DNA from: Miniphocaeibacter sp964345925
GTDB taxonomy: Bacteria; Bacillota; Clostridia; Tissierellales; Peptoniphilaceae
DNA: 42,984 nucleotides
NCBI GenBank assembly: GCA_964345925.1
Contig: CAYFSP010000011.1
Span: 1 to 42,984, forward strand
Direction: 5' to 3'
Shown here: positions 34,802-42,984 of the stretch, piece by piece
Numbering within the stretch: the stretch's first letter is position 1
Layout of the letters: every line of letters starts with the position of its first letter
Notes under the pieces: generated by a model
The model's input: the letters and a program-made list of their open reading frames with translations, nothing else
Database searches by the model: none
What the model was told of the DNA's origin: nothing
Position numbers and translations under genes: made by a program

Positions 34802-36070
34802 ATGAGTAACGATAACGCAGTACTAGCAAGAAATACAGAAAATGCACCAAAATGTCCATTAGCTTCTCAAACAGTAGCTTTTTCACATTATAATAATCTT
34901 TCTGCTCAATTACCTATTGATGTTAAGACAGGTAAAATTGTTGAAGGTGGAGTGAAGGAACAAGCGAAACAATGTTTTAAAAACATTAAAGCCATAGTAG
35001 AGAGCATAGACCATAAGATGACAGATGTTATTAGAATTACTATTTTTGTAAAAAATATTATGGATGTTGAAGTAGTTGAAGGAGTTTATAGAAAGTTCTT
35101 TAAAACATACTTACCAGCTAAGACTGTAGTTGCAGTTTCTGACTTACCAATGAATGCAGATGTACAAGTTGAAGCATTGCTTTCTAATGGAGTTGGTACT
35201 ATTCCAAATGCTCCACAAGCAGGGGACTTAATTAAACTTACAAATAATACAGCAAATGCACCAATAGATGCGTTATCGACACAAACGGTAGCATTCTCCC
35301 ATTATAATAATATATCAGCACAATTACCAATTGATCCAAAAACAGGTAGAGTAGTAGTAGGTTGTATTAAGGCTCAAACTGCACAATGTTTAAAAAACAT
35401 AAAAAGCATTTTAGAGAGTATTGATGTACCTTTTGATGATATTGTAAAAACTACTATATTTGTAAAAGATATTGCAGATATGGAAGCTGTAAATGAAGTA
35501 TATAGTAGATTTTTCCCAGATTCAGCAATAGCTAGAGCAGTTGCTTATGTTCCAGCTAGAACAGTAGCAGAAGTTGCAGATCTACCAATGGGTGCAGGAA
35601 TACAAATTGAAGCAGTAGTTTCTCATGGTGATGGAACTCCACCACAGGAAATAGAAGATAGACATGGAATAATAATTGAAGCTAACAATACAGATAATGC
35701 ACCAAAATGTTCATTATCTACACAAACAGTAGCTTTCTCTCATTACAATAATATATCAGCACAATTACCAATTGATGCTAAAACAGGTGAAATTGTATCT
35801 GGTGGTATTAAAGAACAAGCAGAACAATGTTTAAAGAATATTAAAGCTATAATAGAAAGTGTTGACCATGTTATGGAAGATATTGTTAAAGTAAATATAT
35901 TCTTAAAAAACATGTCAGATCTAGAGGCGTTTGATGAGGTTTATTCTAAGTTTTTCCCTATTGGAATACCAGCAAGAAGAGTAGTAGGTGTTTCAAATAT
36001 CTGTAAAGGTGCATTGGTTCAAGTAGATGCAATTGCAGGAAATGCAGAAGGAACTCCACCGTTAGTATAA
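34802..36070 (+). CDS. Three-domain tandem RidA (YjgF/YER057c/UK114) protein
   Basis: 422 residues made of three RidA-like domains, about residues 10-130, 145-275 and 295-414. Each repeats TVAFSHYNN(L/I)SAQLPID, a KTG turn, QC(L/F)KNIK, (I/V)FxK(N/D) and a PA(R/K)xV strand. Single-domain RidA (about 128 residues) is a homotrimer with active sites at subunit interfaces; it hydrolyses reactive enamines/imines formed by PLP enzymes. Here one chain carries all three. The catalytic Arg (E. coli R105) is K107 in domain 1, R253 in domain 2 and R392 in domain 3; the Glu near the end (E120) is E124, E270 and D409. The Tyr before SQ in the N-terminal motif is replaced by Ala or Ser. RBS AGGGG; own promoter and terminator, no PLP enzyme beside it. 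Confidence 0.9.
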   Translation: MSNDNAVLARNTENAPKCPLASQTVAFSHYNNLSAQLPIDVKTGKIVEGGVKEQAKQCFKNIKAIVESIDHKMTDVIRITIFVKNIMDVEVVEGVYRKFFKTYLPAKTVVAVSDLPMNADVQVEALLSNGVGTIPNAPQAGDLIKLTNNTANAPIDALSTQTVAFSHYNNISAQLPIDPKTGRVVVGCIKAQTAQCLKNIKSILESIDVPFDDIVKTTIFVKDIADMEAVNEVYSRFFPDSAIARAVAYVPARTVAEVADLPMGAGIQIEAVVSHGDGTPPQEIEDRHGIIIEANNTDNAPKCSLSTQTVAFSHYNNISAQLPIDAKTGEIVSGGIKEQAEQCLKNIKAIIESVDHVMEDIVKVNIFLKNMSDLEAFDEVYSKFFPIGIPARRVVGVSNICKGALVQVDAIAGNAEGTPPLV

Positions 36071-36084
36071 TAATTAAATAAATG

Positions 36085-36122
36085 AAAAAGCTTAAAAATA
36101 TAATTATTTTTAAGCTTTTTTT
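36085..36122. terminator. Bidirectional terminator
   Basis: Perfect 16-bp stem (36085-36100 with 36105-36120), loop TAAT, with A-run and T-run ends. It serves the RidA gene and the convergent PHP gene. Confidence 0.9.
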
Positions 36123-36125
36123 ATA

Positions 36126-36956
36126 TTATAATTTATGAAATATAGGTATCATTTTATCAAAAGTACAGAAATTTTCAAAACCGATTTCTTTTAATATTTT
36201 TCTTATATATTTAATATGTGATCCTAATCTTTCTGGACCGTGGCTATCGCTGCCGATTGTTATTATTCTACCACCAAGTCTATGGTATAGATTTATTATT
36301 TCTATAGATGGTGTTAAACCATCAACTTTATACAGAAAAGAAGAAGTGTTTACTTCAATACCTTTTCCATCTTCGATAATATATTTCAATATTTTTTCTA
36401 TATCTTTTTTACAATACTCGAAATAATCACTTTTATCATCAACATATCGTCTCATTATATCCATATGGGCAAGAACGCTATAATCATGATAATTTTGTAC
36501 TACTTTAAAAAGTTCATTATAATAACCATCATAACATTCTTCTATAGTTTTTTTCTCTTGAAACTCTCCTGTCCAAAATTCGCTATTTCCAATTTGATGA
36601 ATTGAAAGTAGGATAAAATCCAAGTCGTATGAGTTGAATAATTTTTGGAATTTGTCTATTGCATGATACTGAATTCCAAATTCTAATCCTTTTTTTATAT
36701 TGATTTCATCTTTATATTTATTTATTAATTCTTCTAGCTTTTTGAAATAAATAGGATAATTTACGTTGTATACAATTTTGTTGTTCCTATATATTATGGG
36801 GTTTTCATCATCCCAATCAGCTTTTATGCCATAATCAACATGGTCGGTAAAGCAAATTTCCTTTAATCCCAATGTAATAGCATCTTTTACAACATCTTCC
36901 ATATCATAGGAAGAATCACAACTAAAATTTGTATGTACATGATAATCGCAGTACAA
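36126..36956 (-). CDS. PHP-domain phosphatase, histidinol-phosphatase-like
   Basis: 276 residues, TTG start at 36956 with GGAGG seven bases upstream. PHP metal-binding motifs: DYHVHTNFSCDS at the start, CFTDHVDYG, LLSIHQIG, VLAHMD, EVNTSSF and GSDSHGPERLG. This is the HisK/YtvP type of histidinol phosphatase, but no other histidine gene is present, so the substrate may be another phosphomonoester. It is last in a minus-strand operon; its ribosome binding site lies in the end of speG. Confidence 0.85.
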   Translation of the reverse strand: MYCDYHVHTNFSCDSSYDMEDVVKDAITLGLKEICFTDHVDYGIKADWDDENPIIYRNNKIVYNVNYPIYFKKLEELINKYKDEINIKKGLEFGIQYHAIDKFQKLFNSYDLDFILLSIHQIGNSEFWTGEFQEKKTIEECYDGYYNELFKVVQNYHDYSVLAHMDIMRRYVDDKSDYFEYCKKDIEKILKYIIEDGKGIEVNTSSFLYKVDGLTPSIEIINLYHRLGGRIITIGSDSHGPERLGSHIKYIRKILKEIGFENFCTFDKMIPIFHKL

Positions 36957-36957
36957 A

Positions 36958-37461
36958 TTAAACCTCCAATTTATAATCTCTAAATAGTATTCCCATAAAA
37001 TAACTGTCTTTATACTTTCCTTCTGTAAAAAATTGCTCTAAGAGTTTTCCTTCAATTTTAAATCCTAAATCCTCATATATATGAATTGCCTTTTCATTTT
37101 CCATGTCAACATAAAGATAGATTTTATGCATATTTAGAAATTTAAAAGCGTGTTCCATTCCCTTTTTCATAGCTTCTTTAGCGTAACCCATTCCTTGATA
37201 CTCAGGAAATAAAGCAATTTGAATTTCACAATTTCTATGAACATTGGATATTTCGACAAGTTCTATAATACCAATAAATTCATCATTTATTTCAATTACG
37301 AATCTTCTTTCAGTATCACCACCAAGATGTTTATTATATAGATTTAAAAGCTCACCATAAGATGCATATGGTTCTTCAAACCAATATGACATAACGGAGC
37401 GTAAGTTGTTTAGTCGGTGTAAATTAAGTAAATCTTCTTTTTCCAACGGACGAATCTTCAT
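36958..37461 (-). CDS. speG: Spermidine N1-acetyltransferase (SpeG-like GNAT)
   Basis: 167 residues. It closely follows E. coli SpeG: IRPLEKEDL, SVMSYWFEEPY, ERRFVIE, acetyl-CoA loop PEYQGMGYAKEA, and NEKAIHIYEDLGFKIEG with the likely catalytic Tyr (IHIYE). It acetylates spermidine/spermine to relieve polyamine excess; cytoplasmic. RBS AAGGAGG. Operon with the pseudouridine synthase upstream and the PHP phosphatase downstream. Confidence 0.9.
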   Translation of the reverse strand: MKIRPLEKEDLLNLHRLNNLRSVMSYWFEEPYASYGELLNLYNKHLGGDTERRFVIEINDEFIGIIELVEISNVHRNCEIQIALFPEYQGMGYAKEAMKKGMEHAFKFLNMHKIYLYVDMENEKAIHIYEDLGFKIEGKLLEQFFTEGKYKDSYFMGILFRDYKLEV

Positions 37462-37473
37462 ATAAATCCTCCT

Positions 37474-38238
37474 TTATTTTCTTTTATTTATAGCTTTATT
37501 TATTTCCATTAACTCTTTATCTGTTAAATAACGCCATTTTCCAATAGGTAAAGTTCCCAAATGCACATTCATAACCCTAACTCTTTTTAAGGATACAACC
37601 CGATAGCCTAATTCACTAGTCATTCTTCTTATTTGACGGTTAAGTCCCTGTTTTAAAATTATTTTAAAAGTATAATCATCAACTTGTTTTAATTTAGTCG
37701 GTTTTGTTTTTTGCTTTTTATTGTTAACAGGGTTATATATAATAACTCCTTTTTCCATTTTACTTATGAAATCATAGTTGATTTTTCTATTTACTTTTAC
37801 AATATATTCTTTGTCATGGCCGTTTTCTTCTCTTAAAATTTTATTTACAATATCACCATCATTTGTCATTAGTAAAAGACCAGTGGAGTCTTTATCAAGA
37901 CGACCTATGGGGAAAATGACTTCACCATAATTCATGAAGGTGGTTAAATTACCAGGAATATTTATATCCGTTGTAGATATAATGCCTACTGGCTTATTTA
38001 AAGCAATATAAACTGGTTTTTTATTTGGAATAATCAAAGTATTATTTACTTCGACTTTATCATTTAAGGAAACCTGCTCTCCAATAGTAGGAATATTTCC
38101 ATTAACAGTAACCTTTCCAGATTTTATTAACCTATCTGCTTGTCTTCTGGAATAATTACTATAGTCACTTATAAATTTATTTAAACGAAAAGTATCTCGC
38201 TTTTCATGTTGTATTAAATTTTCATTATTATTCTTCAT
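37474..38238 (-). CDS. rluF: rRNA pseudouridine synthase, RluF-like
   Basis: 254 residues from ATG 38238 (AAGGAG upstream; a longer frame to 38292 lacks such a site). N-terminal S4 RNA-binding domain (RLNKFISDYSNYSRRQADRL and KVTVNG), then the RsuA/RluB/E/F catalytic domain with nucleophile Asp in GRLDKDSTGLLL and QGLNRQIRRM. It probably modifies 23S rRNA near position 2604. First gene of the minus-strand operon, 12 bases from speG. Confidence 0.88.
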   Translation of the reverse strand: MKNNNENLIQHEKRDTFRLNKFISDYSNYSRRQADRLIKSGKVTVNGNIPTIGEQVSLNDKVEVNNTLIIPNKKPVYIALNKPVGIISTTDINIPGNLTTFMNYGEVIFPIGRLDKDSTGLLLMTNDGDIVNKILREENGHDKEYIVKVNRKINYDFISKMEKGVIIYNPVNNKKQKTKPTKLKQVDDYTFKIILKQGLNRQIRRMTSELGYRVVSLKRVRVMNVHLGTLPIGKWRYLTDKELMEINKAINKRK

Positions 38239-38392
38239 TAAATTCTCCTTAACGAGCATTCTTATACTATTATACATTCTTTTTAGAATCAATGTTAAAT
38301 ATTAATATATTCATATTAAATAAATTTTAATAATTTATTATATAATATAGAGAGAATAATAATAAATATTACTAATAAGAAGAAGGTGAATT

Positions 38393-39286
38393 ATGAAATA
38401 TATTCCTGCAAAGACTATTATATCAACAACTAAAGTTTATGGAGATAAATGGTTTGGCATTGATTACAATATGAATTTATACAGAGGTTGTAATCATGGA
38501 TGTATTTACTGTGATAGCAGAAGTTTAAAATATAGGGTTGAAAATTTTGATCAAGTAAGAATAAAGAAAAATTGTATTGAAATCTTGGAAATGGAGTTGA
38601 GTAAGAAAAGAAAGAAGGGAGTTATAGGTATTGGCGCAATGTCAGATAGTTATAACCCTTATGAAAAAAAGTATAAAATTACGAGACAAGCTTTAGAACT
38701 TTTATATAAATATAATTTTGGCATTTCATTAGAGACTAAAAGCAAATTAATTTTACGTGATACTGATATTTTAAATAAGATAAATAAGAGTTCAAACTGT
38801 ATTATAAAATTTACTATTACAACTTCAGACGATTATATTGCCAAGAAGATTGAACCTTTTGCATCATTGTCTTCAGATCGTTTCAAATCAATTGAAAAAC
38901 TTTCATCAGAAGGCATTTTTTCAGGTGTTTTAATGACACCAATATTACCGTTTATTAATGATAATGAAGAGAATGTTATAGATATTGTAAAAAAGTCTAA
39001 AAATGCTGGTGCTAAATTTGTTTATGGAATGTTTGGTGTAACTTTAAAGGATATACAAAAGAACTATTATTTTGAAAAAATTAAGGTTGAATTTCCAAAT
39101 ACAATAGAAAAATATAATAAATACTATAATGGAGAATATGTTTTTTACTCAAAGGATTATAGAAGATTAAATTATATTTTTAAAAATGAATGTGAAAAAT
39201 ATGGATTACTTTATAAAATGGAAGATATTGTTAAAGCATATAAGAAAAATGAAGAGAAAGATTATGGGCAATTATCTTTAATATAA
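38393..39286 (+). CDS. SPL-family radical SAM protein
   Basis: 297 residues. The cluster-binding Cys motif is RGCNHGCIYCDSR near residues 31-43 (CxxxCxxC). IGIGAMSDSYNPYEKKYKITRQALELL, ETKSKLILRDTDIL and KIEPFASLSSDRFKSIEKL (motifs at about 76-160) are typical of the spore-photoproduct-lyase-like / Rv2578c group of radical SAM proteins. The exact reaction is unknown. It is not proof of spore formation. RBS AGAAGGTG; divergent from rluF; a TATAAT lies about 50 bases upstream. Confidence 0.85.
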   Translation: MKYIPAKTIISTTKVYGDKWFGIDYNMNLYRGCNHGCIYCDSRSLKYRVENFDQVRIKKNCIEILEMELSKKRKKGVIGIGAMSDSYNPYEKKYKITRQALELLYKYNFGISLETKSKLILRDTDILNKINKSSNCIIKFTITTSDDYIAKKIEPFASLSSDRFKSIEKLSSEGIFSGVLMTPILPFINDNEENVIDIVKKSKNAGAKFVYGMFGVTLKDIQKNYYFEKIKVEFPNTIEKYNKYYNGEYVFYSKDYRRLNYIFKNECEKYGLLYKMEDIVKAYKKNEEKDYGQLSLI

Positions 39287-39331
39287 TTAAAGTAGAAGGG
39301 GATTTCAGTATTAGTAATATAATAAAGATAA

Positions 39332-39358
39332 AAAAACTAGCGGTAAACGCTAGTTTTT
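39332..39358. terminator. Bidirectional terminator between radical SAM and ABC genes
   Basis: Perfect 11-bp stem AAAAACTAGCG / CGCTAGTTTTT with loop GTAAA. It touches the stop codon of the minus-strand ABC gene. Confidence 0.9.
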
Positions 39359-41147
39359 ATTCTTCTACAACGCCATTTGCAAATTGACTTTCATATAATT
39401 CCTTATATGGTCCATTTTGTTCTAATAGCTCTTCATGTTTTCCTTGTTCAATAATTGATCCGTTACTCATAACTAATATAAGGTCAGAATCTCTTATTGT
39501 TGAAAGCCTGTGGGCTATTACAAAAGATGTTCTATTCTCCGTTGCCCTTGCCATAGCTTCTTGTATTAATATTTCAAGTCTAGTATCAACAGAACTTGTA
39601 GCTTCATCTAAAATTAATATTTTAGGGTTTTTCACCAAGGCTCTAGCAATTGTTATTAACTGTTTTTGACCTTGGGATATATTAGAAGAATCCTCATTTA
39701 ACATTGTTTCATAACCTTGAGGCAATGTATTTATATAGTGATGAATATTTGCAATTTTTGCAGCTTCAACAACTTCTGCATCAGTTGCATCTAAATTTCC
39801 AAACCTTATATTATTTGCAATGGTGTCATAGTATAACCACGGATCCTGTAATACTAAACCGAACATATTTCTGAAATCATCTTTTGTAAATTTGTTCATT
39901 TCAACGCCATCAACAGTTATTGTACCACCATTTAAATCATAAAATCTCATAAGTAGATTTATTAAGGTGGTTTTACCAGCACCTGTAGCACCAACTACAG
40001 CTATTTTATCACCAGATTTTACATTTATATTAATATTTTTCATTAAAATATTATCTTTACTATATCCAAAGGACAGGTGTTTAAAGTCTATATTGCCTTC
40101 TACATCCTTTATATTTAAAGGAGTTGGTAAAACTTCAAGTATTTCGTCTTTTTCATCTAAAAAATCAACTACTCTTGTCCAAGATGCAATAGCAGCTTGA
40201 AATGAATTGGAAAGTTGAGTAATCTCCTGTATTGGTCCTGCAGCTTGCCAAATATACTGTATAAATGATTGAAGACCACCAATATCAATACTAGCAGCAA
40301 TTACAAATCCGCCTATAGTCAATGGCTTACCAAGTATTGTAATGGAAATTACAATAAACAGTCCTATATAAGCAAGGTGTATTATATGGTTTAAAACTGG
40401 ATTGGCTACACTTGATATGAAATTTGATTTAAATCCAACTTTATCTATTCGTCTATTTATCTTTTTAAAATTTCTAGTTACCTTTTCTTCCTGTCCAAAT
40501 AGTTGTATTACTTCATATGATGATAAATATTCTGTTGTATAAGCATTTAAATCACCTAATGAATCCTGTAAATCCTTAAACATAGGTTGACTTCTTATAT
40601 ATATATACTTATATATGAATACGCATATAGGAAATATGATTATAGCAATTAATGCAAAGAATGGGGAACGGATAAACATAAATACCACGCTAAATAGAAG
40701 TATTAATATTGAAGTTAAAATCTTCAATGCTCCCTGTTGTAAAGCATTGCTCACTGCATCAACATCAGTCGTAATCTTATTTAATAAATCTCCTTGTTTA
40801 TGACTATCAAAATATGATACAGGAAGTAAATTTATCTTATTGTTTATTTCCCTTCTAATATCTACCATACTCTCTTGAACAACATCAGATAAGAAGTAAT
40901 TCGATAAATAATCCCCAATAGCGTCTAAAATACTTGTAACAACAAGAAGAATAACCATGAGTCCTATATAGTCAAAATCGATTTTATCACCTGCAATTAC
41001 ATTTGTAGTAACTTTAGAAATAACTAAACCAATTATAAAAGGCTGACTCGACCTTGTAAAAGTATAGAGTACTGAAAAGAATATTGAAATATAGAATTTT
41101 ATCTTATGAGGTTTTATATAATTAAAAAGTCTTTTTAAACTATTCAT
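39357..41147 (-). CDS. ABC exporter half-transporter, canonical-Glu subunit
   Basis: 596 residues: six-helix type IV exporter membrane domain (about 1-325), then the ATPase. Walker A GATGAGKT (386-393), signature altered to ISQGQKQLI, Walker B ILILDEATSSVD with catalytic Glu, H-loop IAHRLST. This matches the second subunit of YfiBC/EfrEF/LmrCD-type heterodimeric multidrug exporters. It overlaps the upstream ABC gene by 8 bases, so the two form one heterodimer. The substrate is not predictable. Confidence 0.92.
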   Translation of the reverse strand: MNSLKRLFNYIKPHKIKFYISIFFSVLYTFTRSSQPFIIGLVISKVTTNVIAGDKIDFDYIGLMVILLVVTSILDAIGDYLSNYFLSDVVQESMVDIRREINNKINLLPVSYFDSHKQGDLLNKITTDVDAVSNALQQGALKILTSILILLFSVVFMFIRSPFFALIAIIIFPICVFIYKYIYIRSQPMFKDLQDSLGDLNAYTTEYLSSYEVIQLFGQEEKVTRNFKKINRRIDKVGFKSNFISSVANPVLNHIIHLAYIGLFIVISITILGKPLTIGGFVIAASIDIGGLQSFIQYIWQAAGPIQEITQLSNSFQAAIASWTRVVDFLDEKDEILEVLPTPLNIKDVEGNIDFKHLSFGYSKDNILMKNININVKSGDKIAVVGATGAGKTTLINLLMRFYDLNGGTITVDGVEMNKFTKDDFRNMFGLVLQDPWLYYDTIANNIRFGNLDATDAEVVEAAKIANIHHYINTLPQGYETMLNEDSSNISQGQKQLITIARALVKNPKILILDEATSSVDTRLEILIQEAMARATENRTSFVIAHRLSTIRDSDLILVMSNGSIIEQGKHEELLEQNGPYKELYESQFANGVVEE

Positions 41148-42876
41148 ATTCTAACTCCTCCTTTGACAACTGAGACTGTGCTATTTCTCTATATATTTTA
41201 TTGTTTGATAAAAGTTCTTTATGTGTTCCAACTCCTGAAATAAATCCGTTATCTATAACAAATATTTTATCAGCATCCATAATCGTTGAAATTCTTTGAG
41301 CTACTATTAAAAATGTAGAACCTTTTACTTCTTCTTTTAATTTGCTTCTAAGAACAGCATCTGTTTTATAGTCTAATGCTGAGAAACTATCGTCAAAAAT
41401 ATATATAGGTACATTTCTTGTCAATGCTCTAGCAATACAAAGCCTCTGTTTTTGTCCGCCTGAAAGATTTGTACCACCTTCTGTAAGCAATTCATCTAAG
41501 CCATTTTTCTTACTGTTTATAAAATCTTTAGCCTGAGCTATTTCAATGGCTTTTTCAATATCCTTATCCGTAGCATTTTTATTGCCGAAATATAAATTTT
41601 CTTTTATAGTTCCAGAGAATAATACTGCTTTCTGAGAAACAAAACCTATATTATTTCTTAATTCATCTAGGTCGTAATCTTGAATATTATATCCATCTAG
41701 TAGAATACTTCCTCTAGTTACATTAAAAATTCTAGGTATTAATCTAACAAGTGTTGACTTTCCACTACCTGTACTACCAATAAAAGCAACTGTTTCTCCA
41801 GGGTTTATTGTGAAGTTCAAATTGGATAAAACAAATTCCTTTGAACTGTCAGCATATGCAAAAGAAACATCTTTAAATTCGATTTTTCCTTCAATTTTTC
41901 TACTTTGAATAGGAGTTTCAGTAGTTTTAATAGTTGTTTTAGTATTAAGTACATCTTTAATCCTATTAACGGAAGTAGAGAATCTAGGATACATAATAAG
42001 TACAGTTGCAAGTGCCAAAAAAGAATATAGAGTATGAAAAACGTATTCAATAAAAGCTGATAAAGCACCTAACTCTAAAATACCCTTACTAATATAATCC
42101 GTCCCTATATAAACTACTATTACCATAAGTATGGAAAAAATTATTGTAAATAGAGGGGAGATTAAAGCCATTTTTTGAAATAATTTTTTAGATAGATTGG
42201 AATAATCCGTATTTATATTATTAAATCTATCATTTTGAAAATCTTGTCTATTAAAAGCTCTTATAACTCTGAGTCCGGTTAAGGATTCACGCATATTCCT
42301 ATTGATATTATCAAGTTTTTTATGTTGTTTTTTAGCCAATTTATTTGTGAAATTGTTTATGATAAAAACACCGATTAATAGAGCTGGGACTACTGATATA
42401 GTCATAAAAGCAAGTTTAGGACTTTGTTTATAAATCAATAGGAAACTAAAGGCAATCATATAAGGTGCAATAAAACCAATCCTTAAAATCATTATTAGAA
42501 ATTGCATTATAACGTAACAGTCGTTTACGATATATGTTATTAGACGAGATGTATTAAATTTTTCATACTCATCTCTTGAAAATGTTTGTATATGAGAGAA
42601 TAGGTCATTTCTCATATCCTTTACGATTTTAGAAGTTATTTTGTTGGTAATAAAAGCGAGAACCAAAAGCAAAACAAGCCCTATTAAAGCGCATAAATAC
42701 ATTTTAAAGGATAAATTCAAAATATAATTTGTGCTACCTCCTCCAAATTTAGCGGTAATACCTTCTGCAAAAAACATTGGTATGCCTATTTCTGTAAATA
42801 CAAATCCCGATGCAACAATGAAGTTAATAATAAGTGCTAATTTGTATTTTTTTAAATATTTAAAAACAAATCTCAA
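41140..42876 (-). CDS. ABC exporter half-transporter, degenerate-site subunit
   Basis: 578 residues, TTG start at 42876 (GGTG upstream). Six-helix membrane domain then ATPase: Walker A GSTGSGKS, signature canonical LSGGQKQR, but Walker B ends DDSFSALD (Asp for catalytic Glu) and the H-loop is VAQRIST (Gln for His). This is the usual non-hydrolysing site half of heterodimeric exporters such as YfiB/EfrE. It is first in a two-gene operon with its own promoter near the right edge. Confidence 0.92.
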   Translation of the reverse strand: MRFVFKYLKKYKLALIINFIVASGFVFTEIGIPMFFAEGITAKFGGGSTNYILNLSFKMYLCALIGLVLLLVLAFITNKITSKIVKDMRNDLFSHIQTFSRDEYEKFNTSRLITYIVNDCYVIMQFLIMILRIGFIAPYMIAFSFLLIYKQSPKLAFMTISVVPALLIGVFIINNFTNKLAKKQHKKLDNINRNMRESLTGLRVIRAFNRQDFQNDRFNNINTDYSNLSKKLFQKMALISPLFTIIFSILMVIVVYIGTDYISKGILELGALSAFIEYVFHTLYSFLALATVLIMYPRFSTSVNRIKDVLNTKTTIKTTETPIQSRKIEGKIEFKDVSFAYADSSKEFVLSNLNFTINPGETVAFIGSTGSGKSTLVRLIPRIFNVTRGSILLDGYNIQDYDLDELRNNIGFVSQKAVLFSGTIKENLYFGNKNATDKDIEKAIEIAQAKDFINSKKNGLDELLTEGGTNLSGGQKQRLCIARALTRNVPIYIFDDSFSALDYKTDAVLRSKLKEEVKGSTFLIVAQRISTIMDADKIFVIDNGFISGVGTHKELLSNNKIYREIAQSQLSKEELEYE

Positions 42877-42923
42877 ATAATCACCATCTTTCTTTAATAT
42901 TAATTTTTAAATAATAATCATCC

Positions 42924-42974
42924 ATCTAAGATATCAATTTATAACAAATATGTCAATAAATAGATATTTTAGAT
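42924..42974 (-). promoter_or_regulatory. Promoter of the ABC exporter with flanking inverted repeat
   Basis: On the minus strand TTGACA (42956-42951), 17 bases, TATCTT (42933-42928). The 12-base motif ATCTAAGATATC (42924-42935, plus strand) recurs as ATCTAAAATATC on the minus strand (42974-42963). The motif pair brackets the promoter and one copy covers the -10, which suggests a repressor site. Confidence 0.5.
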
Positions 42975-42984
42975 ATGTATAAAG

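Noticed and set aside
34683..34886. Minus-strand 67-residue ORF upstream of the RidA gene
   Set aside because: Overlaps the promoter and start of the RidA gene; composition is simply AT-rich hydrophobic sequence.
38393..39286. Spore photoproduct lyase as proof of sporulation
   Set aside because: The protein belongs to the broader SPL-like radical SAM group found in non-spore-formers; no sporulation genes are in the window.

Overview
The window comes from an AT-rich, low-GC Gram-positive anaerobe. Supporting traits are strong AGGAGG ribosome binding sites, many A/T-ending codons, intrinsic terminators with long T-runs, a T-box leader, an LPXTG surface protein, formate-tetrahydrofolate ligase, rubredoxin and ferritin. 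Clostridia or Tissierellia (for example a Peptoniphilaceae-like organism) is the best guess, but this is inferred from gene content and style and no species can be named. A 100-N scaffold gap at 26013-26112 shows that the sequence is a draft assembly.

Left part (1-9.5 kb): the tail of an unknown gene and a convergent S41-peptidase-like membrane protein. Then come a tandem pair of ferritins, one of which has lost most ferroxidase ligands, with engB; a rubredoxin too short for ordinary ORF cut-offs; a lone RsbW-like ATPase; typA; fhs with a TrpR-like regulator; and malQ. Middle (9.6-25.3 kb): rpoB-rpoC without the usual ribosomal protein neighbours, a DUF436 protein, the ECF transporter module ecfA1-ecfA2-ecfT with truA, a monoglyceride-lipase-like hydrolase, a membrane protein, an amino-acid ABC importer whose binding protein is fused to its permease plus its ATPase, and a HAD phosphatase.

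Accessory part (25.3-36.1 kb): a large LPXTG/Cna_B adhesin broken by three in-frame stop codons and by an artificial gap; a T-box controlled serS; dacA; tRNA-Arg(CCU); a MarR-cyclase operon with a perfect palindromic operator on its -10 box; a leader with a five-codon ORF and two terminators ahead of a Smr-less MutS2-like gene that carries one in-frame stop just before its Walker A; and a single protein made of three fused RidA domains.

Right part (36.1-43 kb): a minus-strand operon rluF-like / speG / hisK-like, a plus-strand SPL-type radical SAM protein, and a minus-strand heterodimeric ABC exporter pair with one degenerate ATP site, preceded by a promoter bracketed by an inverted repeat.

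The most interesting items are the three-domain RidA fusion (a covalent version of a normally trimeric enzyme), the putative leader-peptide attenuator before the MutS2-like gene, and the ferritin/pseudo-ferritin pair.
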